Both the position numbers and the translations under genes were made by a program. Shown here one piece after another: positions 43,642 through 56,334 of a DNA stretch of 64,000 nucleotides (positions are counted from its first letter, which is position 1; every line of letters starts with the position of its first letter). Location: positions 24,400,320 through 24,464,319 of the forward strand of contig NC_079426.1 of assembly GCF_026213295.1 (NCBI RefSeq), in the 5' to 3' direction. Source of the DNA: Gadus chalcogrammus (taxonomy: Eukaryota; Chordata; Actinopteri; Gadiformes; Gadidae). Below the pieces are notes generated by a model, which worked only from the letters and a program-made list of their open reading frames with translations, had not been told where the DNA came from and did not search any database.

Positions 43642-46600
43642 ATGGCAGACAATAGCCTTTTAACCGCTGAAGCCGTGTCCTTACTGAGGAACTTACTACA
43701 GTCGCCTTCACTTATTAATAACGTAACAAACTCATTAGATACACCTTCTGCCAATTCAATTAATTCGGAAATTAGGTCTTTGTACCAACCTGGGTCTAGC
43801 AGCAGCAGCATGCAACCCGCACCAGTCAACGGACTACTGAATTATTGTCCCCGTTATGAAGCAAGGGCAACTTTTAGCTCATGGAAAGCTAAACCCAGGC
43901 AAAAGTAAGTATAATTGTTTATTTTTTATTGTGTAAGATAACTGTACCGTACCATTCATTTGCATTGTTCTAATATTGGCTAGCCAGCAACGTAAAGATA
44001 ATGTTGCTTGTTAGCTATCGTAGCCCGACCTATTAGCCCCCCACTCGCTGGTACACGTTACTTAATATTAATTTCGGTGTCAACCAGGATAACGGATTTT
44101 AAACAACATAAGCTCCAGCCCAAAAGGGGTATTTAAATGGTATGTGTGCAAAACATTACAGTTGTAGAGCGTAATTAAGTGTACTAGATAGCCATTTATT
44201 TATGTGTGTACAAACTGTCATGAAACGAACTGCGCGAATTCGATTTCGCGACGTCGAGAACTTGTGAGGGTCATACAGTTTTCAACCGACACCGATATCT
44301 CTCTCTCTCTTTAAATTGAGGTTTACCCGCTTATCACAGGTGACAACTATTACAATTTGTAATAGCTTGGGGCTAATAGGTGTGTTTACGATGGCATATT
44401 TGTGGGAAGATAGAACTAACGTTGGCTCGTCTGACGTGTTGTTTTTCATAGAGTCAGACAGAAAACCCCGTACCACAGGACGTTCAACAAGGACGTTATT
44501 TTGCTGCTCAGTCCCTCAGACGACACAGTCGTCAAGCAGCGGAGGAAACAGCAATTGTACAAAAGAGGGCATATATTAAATGCTTTCGAGTTCGATAAAT
44601 CCTGGGACCATGGGGCAGTTCTCCGGGAAATACGTAACGCTTTTAAGCAGAAAATTCCCGAAGATGTGAGGTATGTAGCGTTAACATTATAGCAGAGCCA
44701 GTCAGACTCCAATTCACTGTAGTCTGTATTCGGAGACCTTTACTTATCTAATTAAACGATAATGTTTTTTCCAAGAAGGACAAATGCCCTTAAAGGGGTA
44801 GTTCGGAATTTTGGACATAGGGCCTGATTCCCAAGTGAGCATTGGTATTCTATATCACTGGAGACAGTTTTCAACACATTTCATTCAGTCCTTTTAGTTG
44901 CAGAGTTCGCTCGTGCTAGGCTAGCGCACGGCAACGGACAATACTAGCCTGCTATTAAAAACAGTCTTACCCACTCCACAGTACACCCGAGGTAAATCAA
45001 TTATAACGCCAGACTATTGATTTAAATGTCTGTGTTGATAGAATAATGTTAGAAATAAAACTAACCTTGCATCGCATGAATCATCGAGGGACTACTTTCT
45101 CAGCAGAAGCGGAATTCTACTATGCGCTGGTTAGGTGTGTAACCGAATCACGACAGAAGAACGTAAACAGAAGCGTGGGACAGAACGACTAGGCAACATG
45201 ATGGTTCAGTGTGCTTTTAGAAATTGTAGAAATAAACGGTACAGATGGGCACCACAAAGTTTCCACCAATTTCCAGTGCGAGATCCAGAAAGGACTCAAC
45301 TGTGGCTTGTTTCTGCTGGCTTGGACATCAAAACACCGGCTCGTACATGTACGGTTCGTTGGATACAACAAATTCCTCATAATCGTCTTCAAAAGCAGAT
45401 GCATCGCTAACTCCTCCAAACGTGGGCGTATCTTGTTAATTGAATACGCTTATAGAATTCCTTCGTTCACTGTACTCTGCGTTTGTAGCAATGACAGCGG
45501 CAGGTAACCTAGGTATCAGTCCGCCGCTGCCGTAGCCTACGTACAGGAATATAAACACTGCTGCTGAGACCCCGCAATTCCCTCAAAATGCAATGCAATG
45601 CAAGGTTGGTTTTATTTCTAACATTATTCTATAAACAGACATTTCGATTTATAGTCTGTCGTTATAATTGATTTACCTCGGGTGTACTGTGGAGTGGGTA
45701 AGACTGTTTTTAATAGCAGGCTAGCATTGCCCGTTGACGTGCGCTAGCCTAGCACGAGGGAACTCTGCAACTAGAAGGACTGTATGAAATGTGTTGAAAC
45801 TGTCTCCAGTGATATAGAATACCAATGCTCACTTGGGAATCAGGCCCTATGTCCAAAATTCCGAACTACCCCTTTAAGGTATAGCTGTATACAATACATA
45901 CATACATCCTAGTAAGTAGAAGTGCTCCAAAATAAACTTTCTTGTTAGCACACATACATTTTTAGAGCCATATACCCCAAAAAGGGAGCACTGTAGAGCC
46001 CTGGTTTAAGACATCTAAACAGAATTACTTTATAATTAATACATTCATTATTAGACTATTTAGTTAATTCCACCAAAAACAATACAACATTACACAAGAT
46101 TGTATGGATCTTCTTGCATACATTCTAGAAGTGTCTTCAACATTCAAAATGGCTAATCACTGATATGTACTCAATTGGTTTGCGCACAGCTGTGAACTAC
46201 TGATGGCCTGTGGCAACAAGCTGATTGCACCAATGTTGAGGGATGGCCAGCCACTCGATGCCAGTTTAATACATAAAATTCTGAAATTAAAGGCTCTATA
46301 TGTGAGGCCCTCCAGACAACTTGAGGTATGTATGTAGGTGTTATCTGTAACTTCTGAGTTTGAAAGTAACCTAATTGTGCATGTACTGTAATTATTTTCG
46401 AAAGTTGCATATAGGCTGTAACTTTAAACCAATCCGACATGCTGAATTTTTTACTGCTGGTTTAGTGAAGTACCCAACAATTAAACAGACAAGCAATAAG
46501 ATCTTCGAAATATATCGTTCTTTCACAAGTTAATACATTGCACAAAATGTATGAAAACCACTACAGCATCTTTGTTTGAGGTACTGTAGGCTAGTTGATA

Positions 46601-49518
46601 GAATGACTATGGGATATTAACTGCAATCAATTCTTTCCCGTTTTAAGCCTGAAAATTCTGATACAAGTTGCTGCGAAGAGGAGGAGGAGGACGTAGAGAT
46701 GGTGCGGTCAGTCGCCACCAGAGCAAGCGGTCTATTCAACCCTGGCAGGGATCAGCTGGACCACCCCACCATGTCGGCGACAAGCAGCCTGGCACCGGCG
46801 AGCACCGTGGCCAGCAGCCTTGTTCCAGAGAGTACCCCACAATCGACCACCACAAGTACCGATTACAGAGCCTACCTTTCGGTTATCGATCTGTCATCTG
46901 ATGAAGATGCAGATGAGGATCTGTATACTGCCTTATCGGCCAGCATGGAAGACCAGATGTGAGTATTGAAATATTGCCTTTTATTAAACAAAATGTTCTT
47001 TTACTTGAGGTCTTGTTGATTGCTCCCGGTGCTAATTTTGATGATTGTTCTGTTCTTTAACTTTTGCTAGACTAAAACACACCATTGTTATTGTAAGTAT
47101 GCACTGTAAAAAAAAGCAACTTGTATTTGTTGGCCTAAAACAGTACTTTATGTTGGTAAAACTTGAAAATATAAATTAGTGACATTCTGTATAAGAACTC
47201 ATTACAATGTAAAATTATAAATTACTACAATTAACAGGACAGTTAGCTGAAGTGAGGATTAAAAGTTATTACAACGTTAAATAATAAGCTAGCACTGTCC
47301 TTGTCTGTAAGTGAAAATCACGTGGATGTGTGTATGCACAAATGGCTACACTATAACTGCGTATGGTTGGAACAGTGATCTAAACATTATTTTCCCTTTG
47401 ATGTTTGCTTTCAGAAAAGAAAGTTCACCTGGAAGTGTCCCTGTACAAGAGATTTTATCTACGCTTGGTGAAAAGATCAACCATTATCGAGTCAACCGGT
47501 TCAACATAAACCGTGCTGCTGTGCTGGATGGTGCCATTCGGGGCTTTAAAAGAATCTCGTTTGACCCGACACACAGGATAAGTGTGAGATTTTCTGATGA
47601 CAAAGGAACAAGTGAAGAAGCTGTGGATCTTGGTGGTCCAAGAAGAGAATTTCTTCGACTGCTTACAGAAGCTCTTGCACAGTCTTCAGTGTTTGAGGGA
47701 ACAGAAGGGAACCTCAACTTGGCTCTTGATTCATCAGGTAGCCATTATCTTGTTTTTGGTTTTCATGAAATAATTATATACCCTGTAAAATAGATTATGG
47801 CTCCCACTCCATTTTGAACCTCATAGTGATTTTAATCCTTTGAAATAATAGCCTAACACTGTAAAAAGCCAGTGTGGCTACCCTGGTACCAAAGAGGGTG
47901 CCAAACTCAGATTACAAACTGTGACTTTAAGGCCTTTCCATGGCAACAGTTAAAAGGTTATGCTAACACTACCTAAATTCTACCTCTCTTTTTTTTCAGC
48001 TGTCAGAGAGGACCGATACTTTGTTACAGGAAGGGCTATTGCAGTAAGTCTGGTACATGGAGGGCCTTCACCAAATTTCTTGTCCCAAACATTGTTTGAC
48101 TGCATAGTTCAAGGGCCAGAGAAATCTAGACCAAACCTTGGGGACATCGCCGACTCCGAAATCCGTGAGAAAATACAAAAGGTTTGTTGCATTTTCATTT
48201 CATCATATTCAGCATTCTCTATCTATCTGTCTTATCATTTGTGCCCCCAATTCAGTTAAATGGATCAGTTTATATCCGTTTTACACTGGTATTATGCATC
48301 TGCCACAAGATATCATTTTGGATGTGACGAAGTGCCCAGGTTGCGTTCATTGGACTGAAGTAGTCTTACCCAATTAAAAGTAAAATCATATCACTGGCAC
48401 GTTATCAGCCACTAACGTCAAAGTTACAATCACCTCTAGCAAAGCAGTGTTGAAATATGAGAAAATTTGAGTTTTGAGCTAAAAGTAGTCACTGGAATAA
48501 TGTTTAACTGGAATTTGGATGAGAATTTTATCTGATTTTTAAAAAATAAACTGTTAATCATTTTTAGGTTTCAGAATCAACAACTCTGGAGGAACTCACC
48601 CAGTCAACTGAACCTCTCCAAGACTATCTTGCCAATGCAGGCTGTCTGAAGCCACTGAAAAGTGTTGACGACAGGGATAGGCTTGTGGAAGATGTCTTGA
48701 TGTTTCAAGTCATCAACCGAGTCCGTGGACCATTTGAAAGGTATTTTAAATTTAGTTAAATTGAAAATCCTGTTGTTTGATGCCTGACACATGCAAAAGA
48801 GTGAACTCTTCATTGAATCACCATTCCTCCCATACTGTCATAGGTTCAGAGATGGGTTAAAAACGCTTGGAGTCCTGGAGCAGATCCAGAATCATCCAGA
48901 ATCGTTCAGTCCAGTGATGTGCTACAATCCAAGGCCGCTGACCGCTGACCAGGTTGATGGGCTGTTCCACATCCGGTGGTCAGAGGAGGGGAGCAACCAG
49001 AAAAGAGAGGAGAGAACAGTAGTTGCTTTCTGGAGGGACTATTTGCAAGATGTTGAAGGTATGTGTGAGAGATAGAGAGAACAACTCAGGAAACTCATAT
49101 GTGCACTTTTCTAGGAAAAGGGAAACAAGCTTCTGGTGTTAACATGACAAAGTTTATGATTTAAAGTATTTGGTCTGTCTCTCATTCATATTTATCTTCC
49201 ACCCCAACAAAGTCCTGAAATATAGTTTGTGTTCCGTGCTTAATTCTATGCTGTCCTGCTTGCTCCACAGAGGAAGATGGATCAAAGAAGTTGGGGGACA
49301 TCCTAGCATTTGCAACTGGATCTGATGCAGTACCACCAATCGGCTTTTCTCCTCAACCATCTCTTGAATTTCTTCACCCTAGTGGTGGAGCAGCAAAGTT
49401 CCCTGTTGCCAACACCTGCATCAGCTGTCTTCGACTGCCGATCTACAGCACGTACGATTGTTTTAAGACCAACATGGACTTTGCAATAAGAAACACACAG
49501 GGGTTTGGCATGCCATAG
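43642..49518 (+). CDS. HECT-type E3 ubiquitin-ligase-like gene of element B (9 exons, intact)
   Basis: Exons 43642-43904, 44452-44670, 46190-46325, 46648-46958, 47415-47737, 48000-48181, 48568-48740, 48844-49058 and 49271-49518 join in phase into 689 codons; every boundary is GT...AG. Residues 1-88 are Ser/Leu-rich and unrecognised. About 90-205 form a conserved segment (ILLLSPSDDTVVKQRR, ELLMACGNKLIAP). About 206-310 are acidic and Ser/Thr-rich. The HECT domain fills about 315-689 with VRFSDDKG, DLGGPRREFL, YFVTGRAIAVSLVHGG and catalytic Cys657 in VANTCISCLRLP, ending GFGMP. It resembles fish genes annotated as G2/M-phase E3 ligase-like. The role in the transposon life cycle is unknown. Intron 2 holds a Kolobok-type element. 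Confidence 0.9.
44794..45873 (+). mobile_element. Kolobok-type element in intron 2 of the HECT gene, TTAA TSD
   Basis: The 1080-bp unit has long inverted ends starting AGGGGTAGTTCGGAATTTTG and extending about 300 bp, with TTAA on both sides (44790-44793, 45874-45877). TTAA targets, AGGGGT ends and an internal THAP-domain fragment all fit the Kolobok superfamily. It sits wholly inside an intron, leaving both splice sites intact. Confidence 0.88.
45198..45410 (+). pseudogene. THAP-domain remnant of a Kolobok transposase
   Basis: The frame reads MMVQCAFRNCRNKRYRWAP, then FHQFPVRDPERTQLWLVSAG, matching the start of a THAP zinc finger (C-x4-C, F..FP, R...W). The second Cys-His pair and the rest of the transposase are lost. 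THAP domains bind transposon ends in P and Kolobok transposases. Confidence 0.75.
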
Positions 49519-50044
49519 ATGATGAATTTAAAGTTCAAAAGTATAAAATGTAACAGTATGTAAAAAGAAAAAAAAAAAAATCTGACATTTTGTTTATTGT
49601 ACAATTACATGGTAATGTCGGTATCCACTCCAAAAATGTGTATATGTTGGAAATTCAAATTACTGAATTCACACTAGACACAAGTTTGCTTACTTTGTTA
49701 ACTTCAGTGGATACATTTCCTAGTAAGGGCTTACATTTGTCCTGTTTGTTTGAGTAAGAATGGAGCCAGTTTACTTGATGAATTTGTTTTTATTGTCAAG
49801 TTTAATTAAAGTGTACTTTACTTGTTGAATGAGCTTGGGGGTTCTGTTGCAGAATGTAGATGTGTCCAATCTACATTTTTTTTATACAGGTACATTTACA
49901 TATTAATAAATGTTCTATGTAATAATAGCCCCATCTCTTAATTCAAGTTCAAGTTTATTGACATACTAGACATCAACTAGCAACATCAATATCAGTAGTG
50001 AAATTCTTAGGCTAAGAGCCAACTCAACTTTGCACACTAGAGAA
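49519..50044. other. spacer between convergent genes of element B
   Basis: AT-rich; contains a possible HECT polyadenylation region (AATTAAAG at 49804, AATAAA near 49906) and a fragment TTCAAGTTCAAGTTTATTGA (49943) like LINE/SINE tails. No gene seen. Confidence 0.55.
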
Positions 50045-51449
50045 TCATTCACTTAGTCCTCTGGGATGTCTTGCTTGCAAAAAATGTAAAAGAGACAGAA
50101 ATAATTGTATTCCATGATTTCCATCATTCATTAATGGGTCAATTAATTCTTGAATTTCTTGCATGGTACTGTTGCTTACATGAACACTGTTTTCAGGAAC
50201 CTCAATATTATTCCTGCTCTCTACTGCAGGTAGCGGTTCACCATTATCAGTGCCTAAATGTTGATCAATCTGAAACACACCACGTATAGCTGTGTTGTTG
50301 CTTCCAATATGACTGACAACACCTCTATGCCACAATTGCAATGGGGTTTGGCTTCCTTGGGTAGAGAGTCCATGGTTATTCCATTGGCTCCTGAATTCTC
50401 TTACTCCCCTTCGAACCCGAGGTAAGTAAATGTAATGCAAACAAAATAAATGAAGATCACAAAGAGAGTCAAGTATGCCTTCATTTTCCATAAACGTAAA
50501 TAAGTCAGAGAAGTAATAAGAAACGACTCGGTTTAGTTCTGCCCATAGCCTCTCTATTCTTTGGTTGTGTACGCTGCGCCCCATGATCATACTCCCTCTA
50601 TTCACCCCTCTATTGTTCAGCATGAATCGGGCAACCTCTATGTTTTCCCTTCCCTTTCCCTTCTTGTAAGAATAGACCTGTCAATGGCCCAAAGCACACA
50701 TACCATAACTCGTTTGGAGTTTGCACACTGTAAACCCTTCGGCGAATGGCTTGACTGCGTCTCAATGACCGTCCGACGGGATCAATCTCCTGCAGAATTT
50801 GACGGATCCTCCAGCGCTGGATACGAATTCCGCGAGCCCGTAGACTTCCAATGACGTATCTCTCACCAGCATTCGGGGTACTCATGGAAATCTCCCTCAC
50901 GATTGATGTAAGTTCTACATTGGTCAAGGACGTGTATTCTAAAGGTCCGACACCAAGACGTTGCCTATGTCTGAACACAGTCCGACGGCTTATTCCGAAA
51001 AAAGAAGCAATTCCCTGCCAGTTAAAACCAAGTCCCAGGCACTGGTTAAATTGCTCAACTGTTATGTCGTATCGTGGGCGACATGGAATGCCAAGTCTGG
51101 CTGTAGGTGGAACCGGAGGAAGGCAGTTTTCTTGAGTATTTCTAGGCCTAGTTCTAAAATTACACAATCTACTGAAACAAAAACATATTGACTGCAAAAA
51201 GACAACAGTCTCTCCATCAGGTCCTTCCCTAGAGCGAACCATGGACAACATAGAATTTAATATAATGGTGTGGTCATTAAGCTCTCTAAAACATCTCTCG
51301 TCTCCCGGGTCTTGCTGTAGGCTTTCAACGCAGCGCAGCACCCTATTTAGAAAATATACGATTTCATCGCGATTGCCAATTACAAATAAAGCCTCCAGAC
51401 TGATCAAAATAATTAAAAGTTGCACCTTCATATTCATATTCAATAACAC
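50045..51449 (-). pseudogene. integrase-like DDE transposase gene of element B, core deleted
   Basis: On the - strand the first frame (51449-50610) has a hydrophobic N-terminus, an HTH region (FNWQGIASFFGISRRTVFRH) and QAIRRRVYSVQTPNELWY, where the first catalytic Asp normally follows. It instead enters unrelated sequence and stops. The second frame (to 50045) resumes with [10 protein letters not shown], then [20 protein letters not shown] (catalytic Glu in NQRIERLW) and [10 protein letters not shown]. The segment carrying the first two catalytic Asp residues, probably 70-90 codons, is missing, so this protein should be inactive. It is related to, but clearly different from, the transposase of element A. 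The candidate start at 51449 is only the first Met of the frame. Confidence 0.82.
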
Positions 51450-51539
51450 AAAAAACCTGAAATGTCAGTCACGCTCTTCACCGTTGGCTTAGATTGGTTG
51501 AAATGTCACGCTCTTCACCGTTGGCTTAGAAACCGGCAC

Positions 51540-51979
51540 TCTTTGTTCCCGCCTTCCGGTTTAAATGCCGACCTTGACCTTGGAATTTCATGCACACATA
51601 CCTATGAAACACTCTTACATTCACTATTGAAACGCTCTCACCGTCACTACTGAAATTACTGGTATGAATACTACATGTGAAACGCTTGCACATCCTCATG
51701 TAAGAGCATACATACATATAACTGAAAAACGTATTCATACATTTGAAACATTTATACAAATATGTGCTTGCATGAGTGTTTCAGATAGATACGTATAAAT
51801 GTTTCACTTGTATGAATGTAAGCATTTCATATGTATGTGTATATGCCACAGAGGTATGTATGTATGTATGCGTGTGTGTTTCTCATATGTATGTGTAAGT
51901 GTTTCAGAAGAGTATGTATGTATGTGTGAGTGTTTCAGTAGTGAGTGTGTGAGCGTTTCAGTAGTGAGTGTAAGAGTGT
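51540..51979 (-). repeat. right terminal inverted repeat of element B
   Basis: Reverse complement of 43088-43527 at near identity. Followed by non-homologous AGGTAGGGGTAGACTG, so the outermost part of this end is missing or has diverged. Confidence 0.9.
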
Positions 51980-52105
51980 AGGTAGGGGTAGACTGAGTAC
52001 AGTTGGATACACGTTTACTTTTACCAGCTTCCTCACACAAATTAGACTATTAAAAGACACCAAAAAATAAATTATTTTAGACTTAACATATTTTCAGAGT
52101 GTGTG

Positions 52106-52205
52106 NNNNNNNNNNNNNNNNNNNNNNNNNNNNNNNNNNNNNNNNNNNNNNNNNNNNNNNNNNNNNNNNNNNNNNNNNNNNNNNNNNNNNNNNNNNNNNN
52201 NNNNN
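52106..52205. other. assembly gap (100 N)
   Basis: Exactly 100 N, the usual placeholder for a gap of unknown size. It lies immediately before the G-run that starts the repeated block. ORFs predicted through it are meaningless. Confidence 0.99.
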
Positions 52206-52435
52206 GGGGGGGGGATGGTGGATCCAGATCTGTTCCGGAGCATTTCAGCACCTCGGCACAGCGCAGGTTGCCAGGTCCTGCAAAAAACGTGCTGCCCACA
52301 TACCGTTCAAAATCCACCCAAATGTCCTAGAAGCATCCCAATAAAGATGATATTATTGGGCATTTTGGCCAATGTTTTGAAAGTAATAATATTTGAGGGA
52401 ATATTTTTATTTTTTGGTTACAGCAGCGAAATGCA

Positions 52436-52493
52436 CCGTGTGTGTGTGCGTGTGTGTGTGTGTGTTGTTTGGTGTGTGTGTGGGTGTGTGTGT

Positions 52494-52543
<50 letters not shown>

Positions 52544-52612
52544 GTGTGTTGTGTGTGTCTGTGCTGTCTGTGCGTGTGTGTGCGTGCGTGTGCGTGCGTG
52601 TGTGTGCGTGTA
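52436..52612. repeat. (TG)n microsatellite, second copy
   Basis: Counterpart of 18799-18990 with more interruptions (TGTTGTTTGG, TGGG). Confidence 0.95.
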
Positions 52613-53300
52613 TAATTCGCTATTTTATGTTGAAATGCGACGTAATCCAGTGTTCACGAAACGTACACTGTCAACGTATGCTTTTGGCGACTGGGTTGGC
52701 TCTCAGATATACGTGTTTCTAACAAGACAATATCATTAAAAGTTACATAAAGTAACGGTTTAATAACACAAACGCAGGAACACGTGAGCTGCTAGTTTAG
52801 CGAAAGCAGTGTCCCTAACAACCTGACGTCGTTGAAACATGCGAGCGAGCCGATAAAATCTTCCTAATAACTATAAAACTAAAGATCAGACACAATAACT
52901 GACTGAAGATTATGCAAGTAAAAGTATATTTCTCGCTAGAAATTTTATTAGAAACACGTTTAACGGTGAATCAGTCCTAAAATATTGCATTTCCCATTCA
53001 GATAATAAGATTAATAAAGATCATACACATTCACTGACTGGAGATTATGTAAGGTAAATGTACATTTCTCGCTAGAAATGTCATTAGAAACGCGTTTAAT
53101 GGTGATCTGTCCTAAAATATTGAATTTCCCATTCAGATAAAAAGATTAATATAGGCTACGTAACAATTTCACCAAATGCTAGGAGAACGTATGGCCCCCT
53201 GTTGGTGCTATTCCCCATTCATTTCGAATGGAGAAGAAAACGTTTTCAGGGTCACGCTTTGCTCCAAGGCAGAGGGAATGTAAAATGAAAAAATATATAT

Positions 53301-53822
53301 TGTGGCGACCACGGGTGTGGACGCCGTGTTCCGGATCGCGGGGGATTCTGGGAATTGGGTTGTCAGTTGACAAAGGGGCTTTTGTTAACTTGTTTTGTTG
53401 TTAGGATTAAGTGTGGTTAATGGGTTCGGGATGTTATGTGGTTGTGTTTATTCTATTAACATGTTCATTGTTCGTGTGTTCATTGGTGTCGACACCGTCA
53501 CCGAGAGTAACGTGACCATCGTTTCGGGCAGCTGTTCCATTTTGAAGTCTCGTTCAATAAAAACCAACTCTCGTTGTCGAGCGTTCAATAAAACCAACTC
53601 TCGTTGTCGAGCGTGTCCCCCCCCTCAACAACGTGTCCCCCCCCCCCCTCAACAAACGTGTTCCCCCCCCTACAAACGTGTGCCCCCCCCCCCCCCCCCT
53701 CAACAAACGTGTCCCCCCCCCCCCCCCCCCCCTCAACTAACGTGTTCCCCCCCCCCCTACAAACGTGTCCCCCCCCCCCTCAACAAACGTGTCTTCCCCC
53801 CCACCCCCTCCCCGGTCAACAA
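53301..53822 (+). repeat. LTR-like sequence and C-rich minisatellite, second copy
   Basis: Counterpart of 19683-20222. C runs are shorter (the longest about 22 against 36). Confidence 0.6.
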
Positions 53823-55625
53823 CGAACGTTGTATCAACAACGAACGTTGAAATGCTACGTATCCAGTGTTCAAGGAAACGTACACGGTCAACGTTTTTTC
53901 TTGGCGACTGGGTTGAGTAGACTGAACCGGGACAAGGAGGGGAAAGGGATTGTTGCCGGGCAGCGGGAAGCGGGGCTCAAGCGGGAGACATTCGCCGCCA
54001 TAATCCCTATATACTCCATGTCGTGGTTCATGTTCTTGAGGGAGTCAAAGCCCAAAGTTCCTTCCCACCAATGTCATTCTCACACCTTTGGCTGAGATAA
54101 CCCCCAACTCGAGTCTCGGTAGAAATACAGAGGACGAGAGTCCGACGTGTAGCGCCCATAACACCAAAAAGAAGAACGGTATCCAAAATAAACAAGGAAA
54201 GTGTACAACACTTGCGTTACCAGCATGGGAGCTCTATATCTAATACATATCATATAATACATAGATATCTATATCTATAACACATTATATGATGACATTA
54301 TTATGGCCAAAAGCTAGTGTGGGCTCAGACGATATTATGAATCACAAACGACTTTGTCGGGTTCTGCGAGTCTCTGTTCTCTCCACTTTCACATCAATCA
54401 GAAGTAGACTGAACCACGCGCTGCTTGCTGCCGGCTGCCGGCTGCCGGGCGATGGTGCGAGCGGCAACCGGCGGCAAGTCGCAGTTCATGTACTTCAGCG
54501 AGTCAAAGCCAAAGTTCCTTTCCCCAATTCCTTCTCAACCATGGCTCAGATAACCCCCACTACAGTCTCGTTGTGGAAATACAAGAGACGTCAAAGAACT
54601 GACAAGAAACACACGTTACAGTGTGTGTATTCACACACACACATGTGGCGCTCGCAGGGTCGTGTCTCATTGGCGGGCCAACCTCTGTGGGCGGGCCAGG
54701 CAGAGTAAGGGGAGGAGCTTAGATGCTTTATGACGACATAAATAAAGACATTCCAAATCAGCGCGTTTGAGCCTCCGTTTTTTTCAAAGGCGAGCAGAAC
54801 AGCTAGTGCTCGTTTTACACCAAACGCAAGTTTTAGCCACTGGGGGACCATAGGCAGGCTAAGGGAACTCATATTTATGTTAGAAAAACCTCATAAAGTG
54901 AGATTTTCATGTCATGGGACCTTTAAAACAACTCGTGAAGCTTGCAACCCTGCATCACCCGTCACCTGCGCAGTACTGGCAGCGATGGAAGTTTCCAAAT
55001 AATTATAATTTATGTATTGTATATAACCAGGAATTTATGCATTTTATAACCCTATTGGTTGTGCTTTCTTCAGGCGCCTCCACAGAGCTACGCACGGATA
55101 CTGTAGGTATACCACGCTATTTTACGTTGAAATGCGACGTAATCCAGTGTTCACGAAAAAGTACACTGTCAACGTATGCTTTTGGCAACTGGGTTGCCCA
55201 GATACAGAAAGTGAGATAAATATTCAATTATCATAATTATTATTATTATATCATCATCATCATCATTATTATGATTTGTTTTACCTTACATTACCAACAC
55301 CGGAATAAAATTATGCAAGAACAAAGTGGTATCAAAGTGATGGTCTGCGTTGTTTTTTTTTAGATCATGTCAAACAAATTCATGTTGTAACTAAGCTATG
55401 GAGCAAAAGGAGGTGGAAGTTATCGTGTCTTGCACGTGCTGAGCGTTCTCCTAGCCGATCATAAACATTAACCCTTGTCTACTCGCTGCCGGGAGATTAT
55501 CAAGCTTTCCAAAAGTGGGGGTGTTCTGGAATAGGCGAAGAATAATCATTCCAAATAGCGATGATCAATTATATGAACTTTTACATACATCTAGGCCTAC
55601 AAATGGAAGAAATGCGAGCAGATAC

Positions 55626-55626
<1 letters not shown>

Positions 55627-55665
<39 letters not shown>

Positions 55666-55719
55666 ACTCATTGTGTGTTTGTTTGATACACGCACACACA
55701 CACACACAACACACACACA

Positions 55720-55767
<48 letters not shown>
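55627..55767. repeat. (TG)n and (CA)n microsatellites, second copy
   Basis: Counterpart of 22032-22140, with CAAC and CCA interruptions in the CA run. Confidence 0.95.
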
Positions 55768-55769
<2 letters not shown>

Positions 55770-55778
55770 TGTGATAAA

Positions 55779-55985
55779 GCTGAAAGGAGCTTCAGCAGCC
55801 TCTGAAGGCTGAAAACATGGATGCGAAGTACAATGACACAAACATGTCTCAACAGTGTAACCGTGTGTTATGTTCAAAAGCACAAGCTGGATCTGTTGGA
55901 CAGGAAAATGATTGCAGAACAATTAGTTTGTCATAATGAGCAGAGACAAAACACATTTGTAAAGCCACTTGAGGCTGTTGCATGA
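55779..55985 (+). pseudogene. hAT transposase C-terminal fragment, second copy
   Basis: Same fragment as 22152-22358, including the in-frame TGA after FSSL. Confidence 0.88.
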
Positions 55986-56334
55986 ATGTTCAATAACTGT
56001 AGCTCTAATGACATTTGGCTAGAGCATTTGTTACTTGTATGTAGTGATGTTATTATGTAGTGACACACAGAGTGCAGGCTGTCAAACCAGTGGTCAAGTT
56101 CAACTTCAAATGTTCTCCATTTCATGCTGAGACCTATCTATGATCTATGTATAATGTTGGGCTTCTGTGTTTATGGTGTGGTCTTACTGATTATACAGTA
56201 ACTGAAAATAAAACGTGTCTGATATAATTCTAAGTAACAGGATACTGCTCTGACAGATCTTGCATTCTACAGTGGATATACTGTACAAAAACCTTTATAT
56301 AACCCAGTAAGCCATACAGTGTGCATATCATGTA

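Larger units (their letters stand above)
43088..51979. mobile_element. element B: large TIR transposon carrying a HECT ligase gene and a DDE transposase gene
   Basis: About 440-bp inverted repeats (43088-43527 and 51540-51979) enclose 8 kb holding an intact nine-exon HECT gene on + and a damaged integrase-like transposase gene on -, arranged tail to tail. The arms are nearly identical and made of spaced TGAAAC/GTTTCA motifs. The right arm ends abruptly at 51979; the left one may continue outward to about 43059. No TSD found. The transposon class is uncertain (IS3EU- or Ginger-like by the transposase type). Confidence 0.82.

Noticed and set aside
50630..50712. A short intron (GTATGT...CAG) that would explain the break in transposase B
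   Set aside because: The candidate intron would be only about 26 bp and would not restore the missing catalytic segment; a deletion explains it better.
52072..52739. ORFs crossing the N gap
   Set aside because: They translate unknown bases as X and join unrelated sequences.
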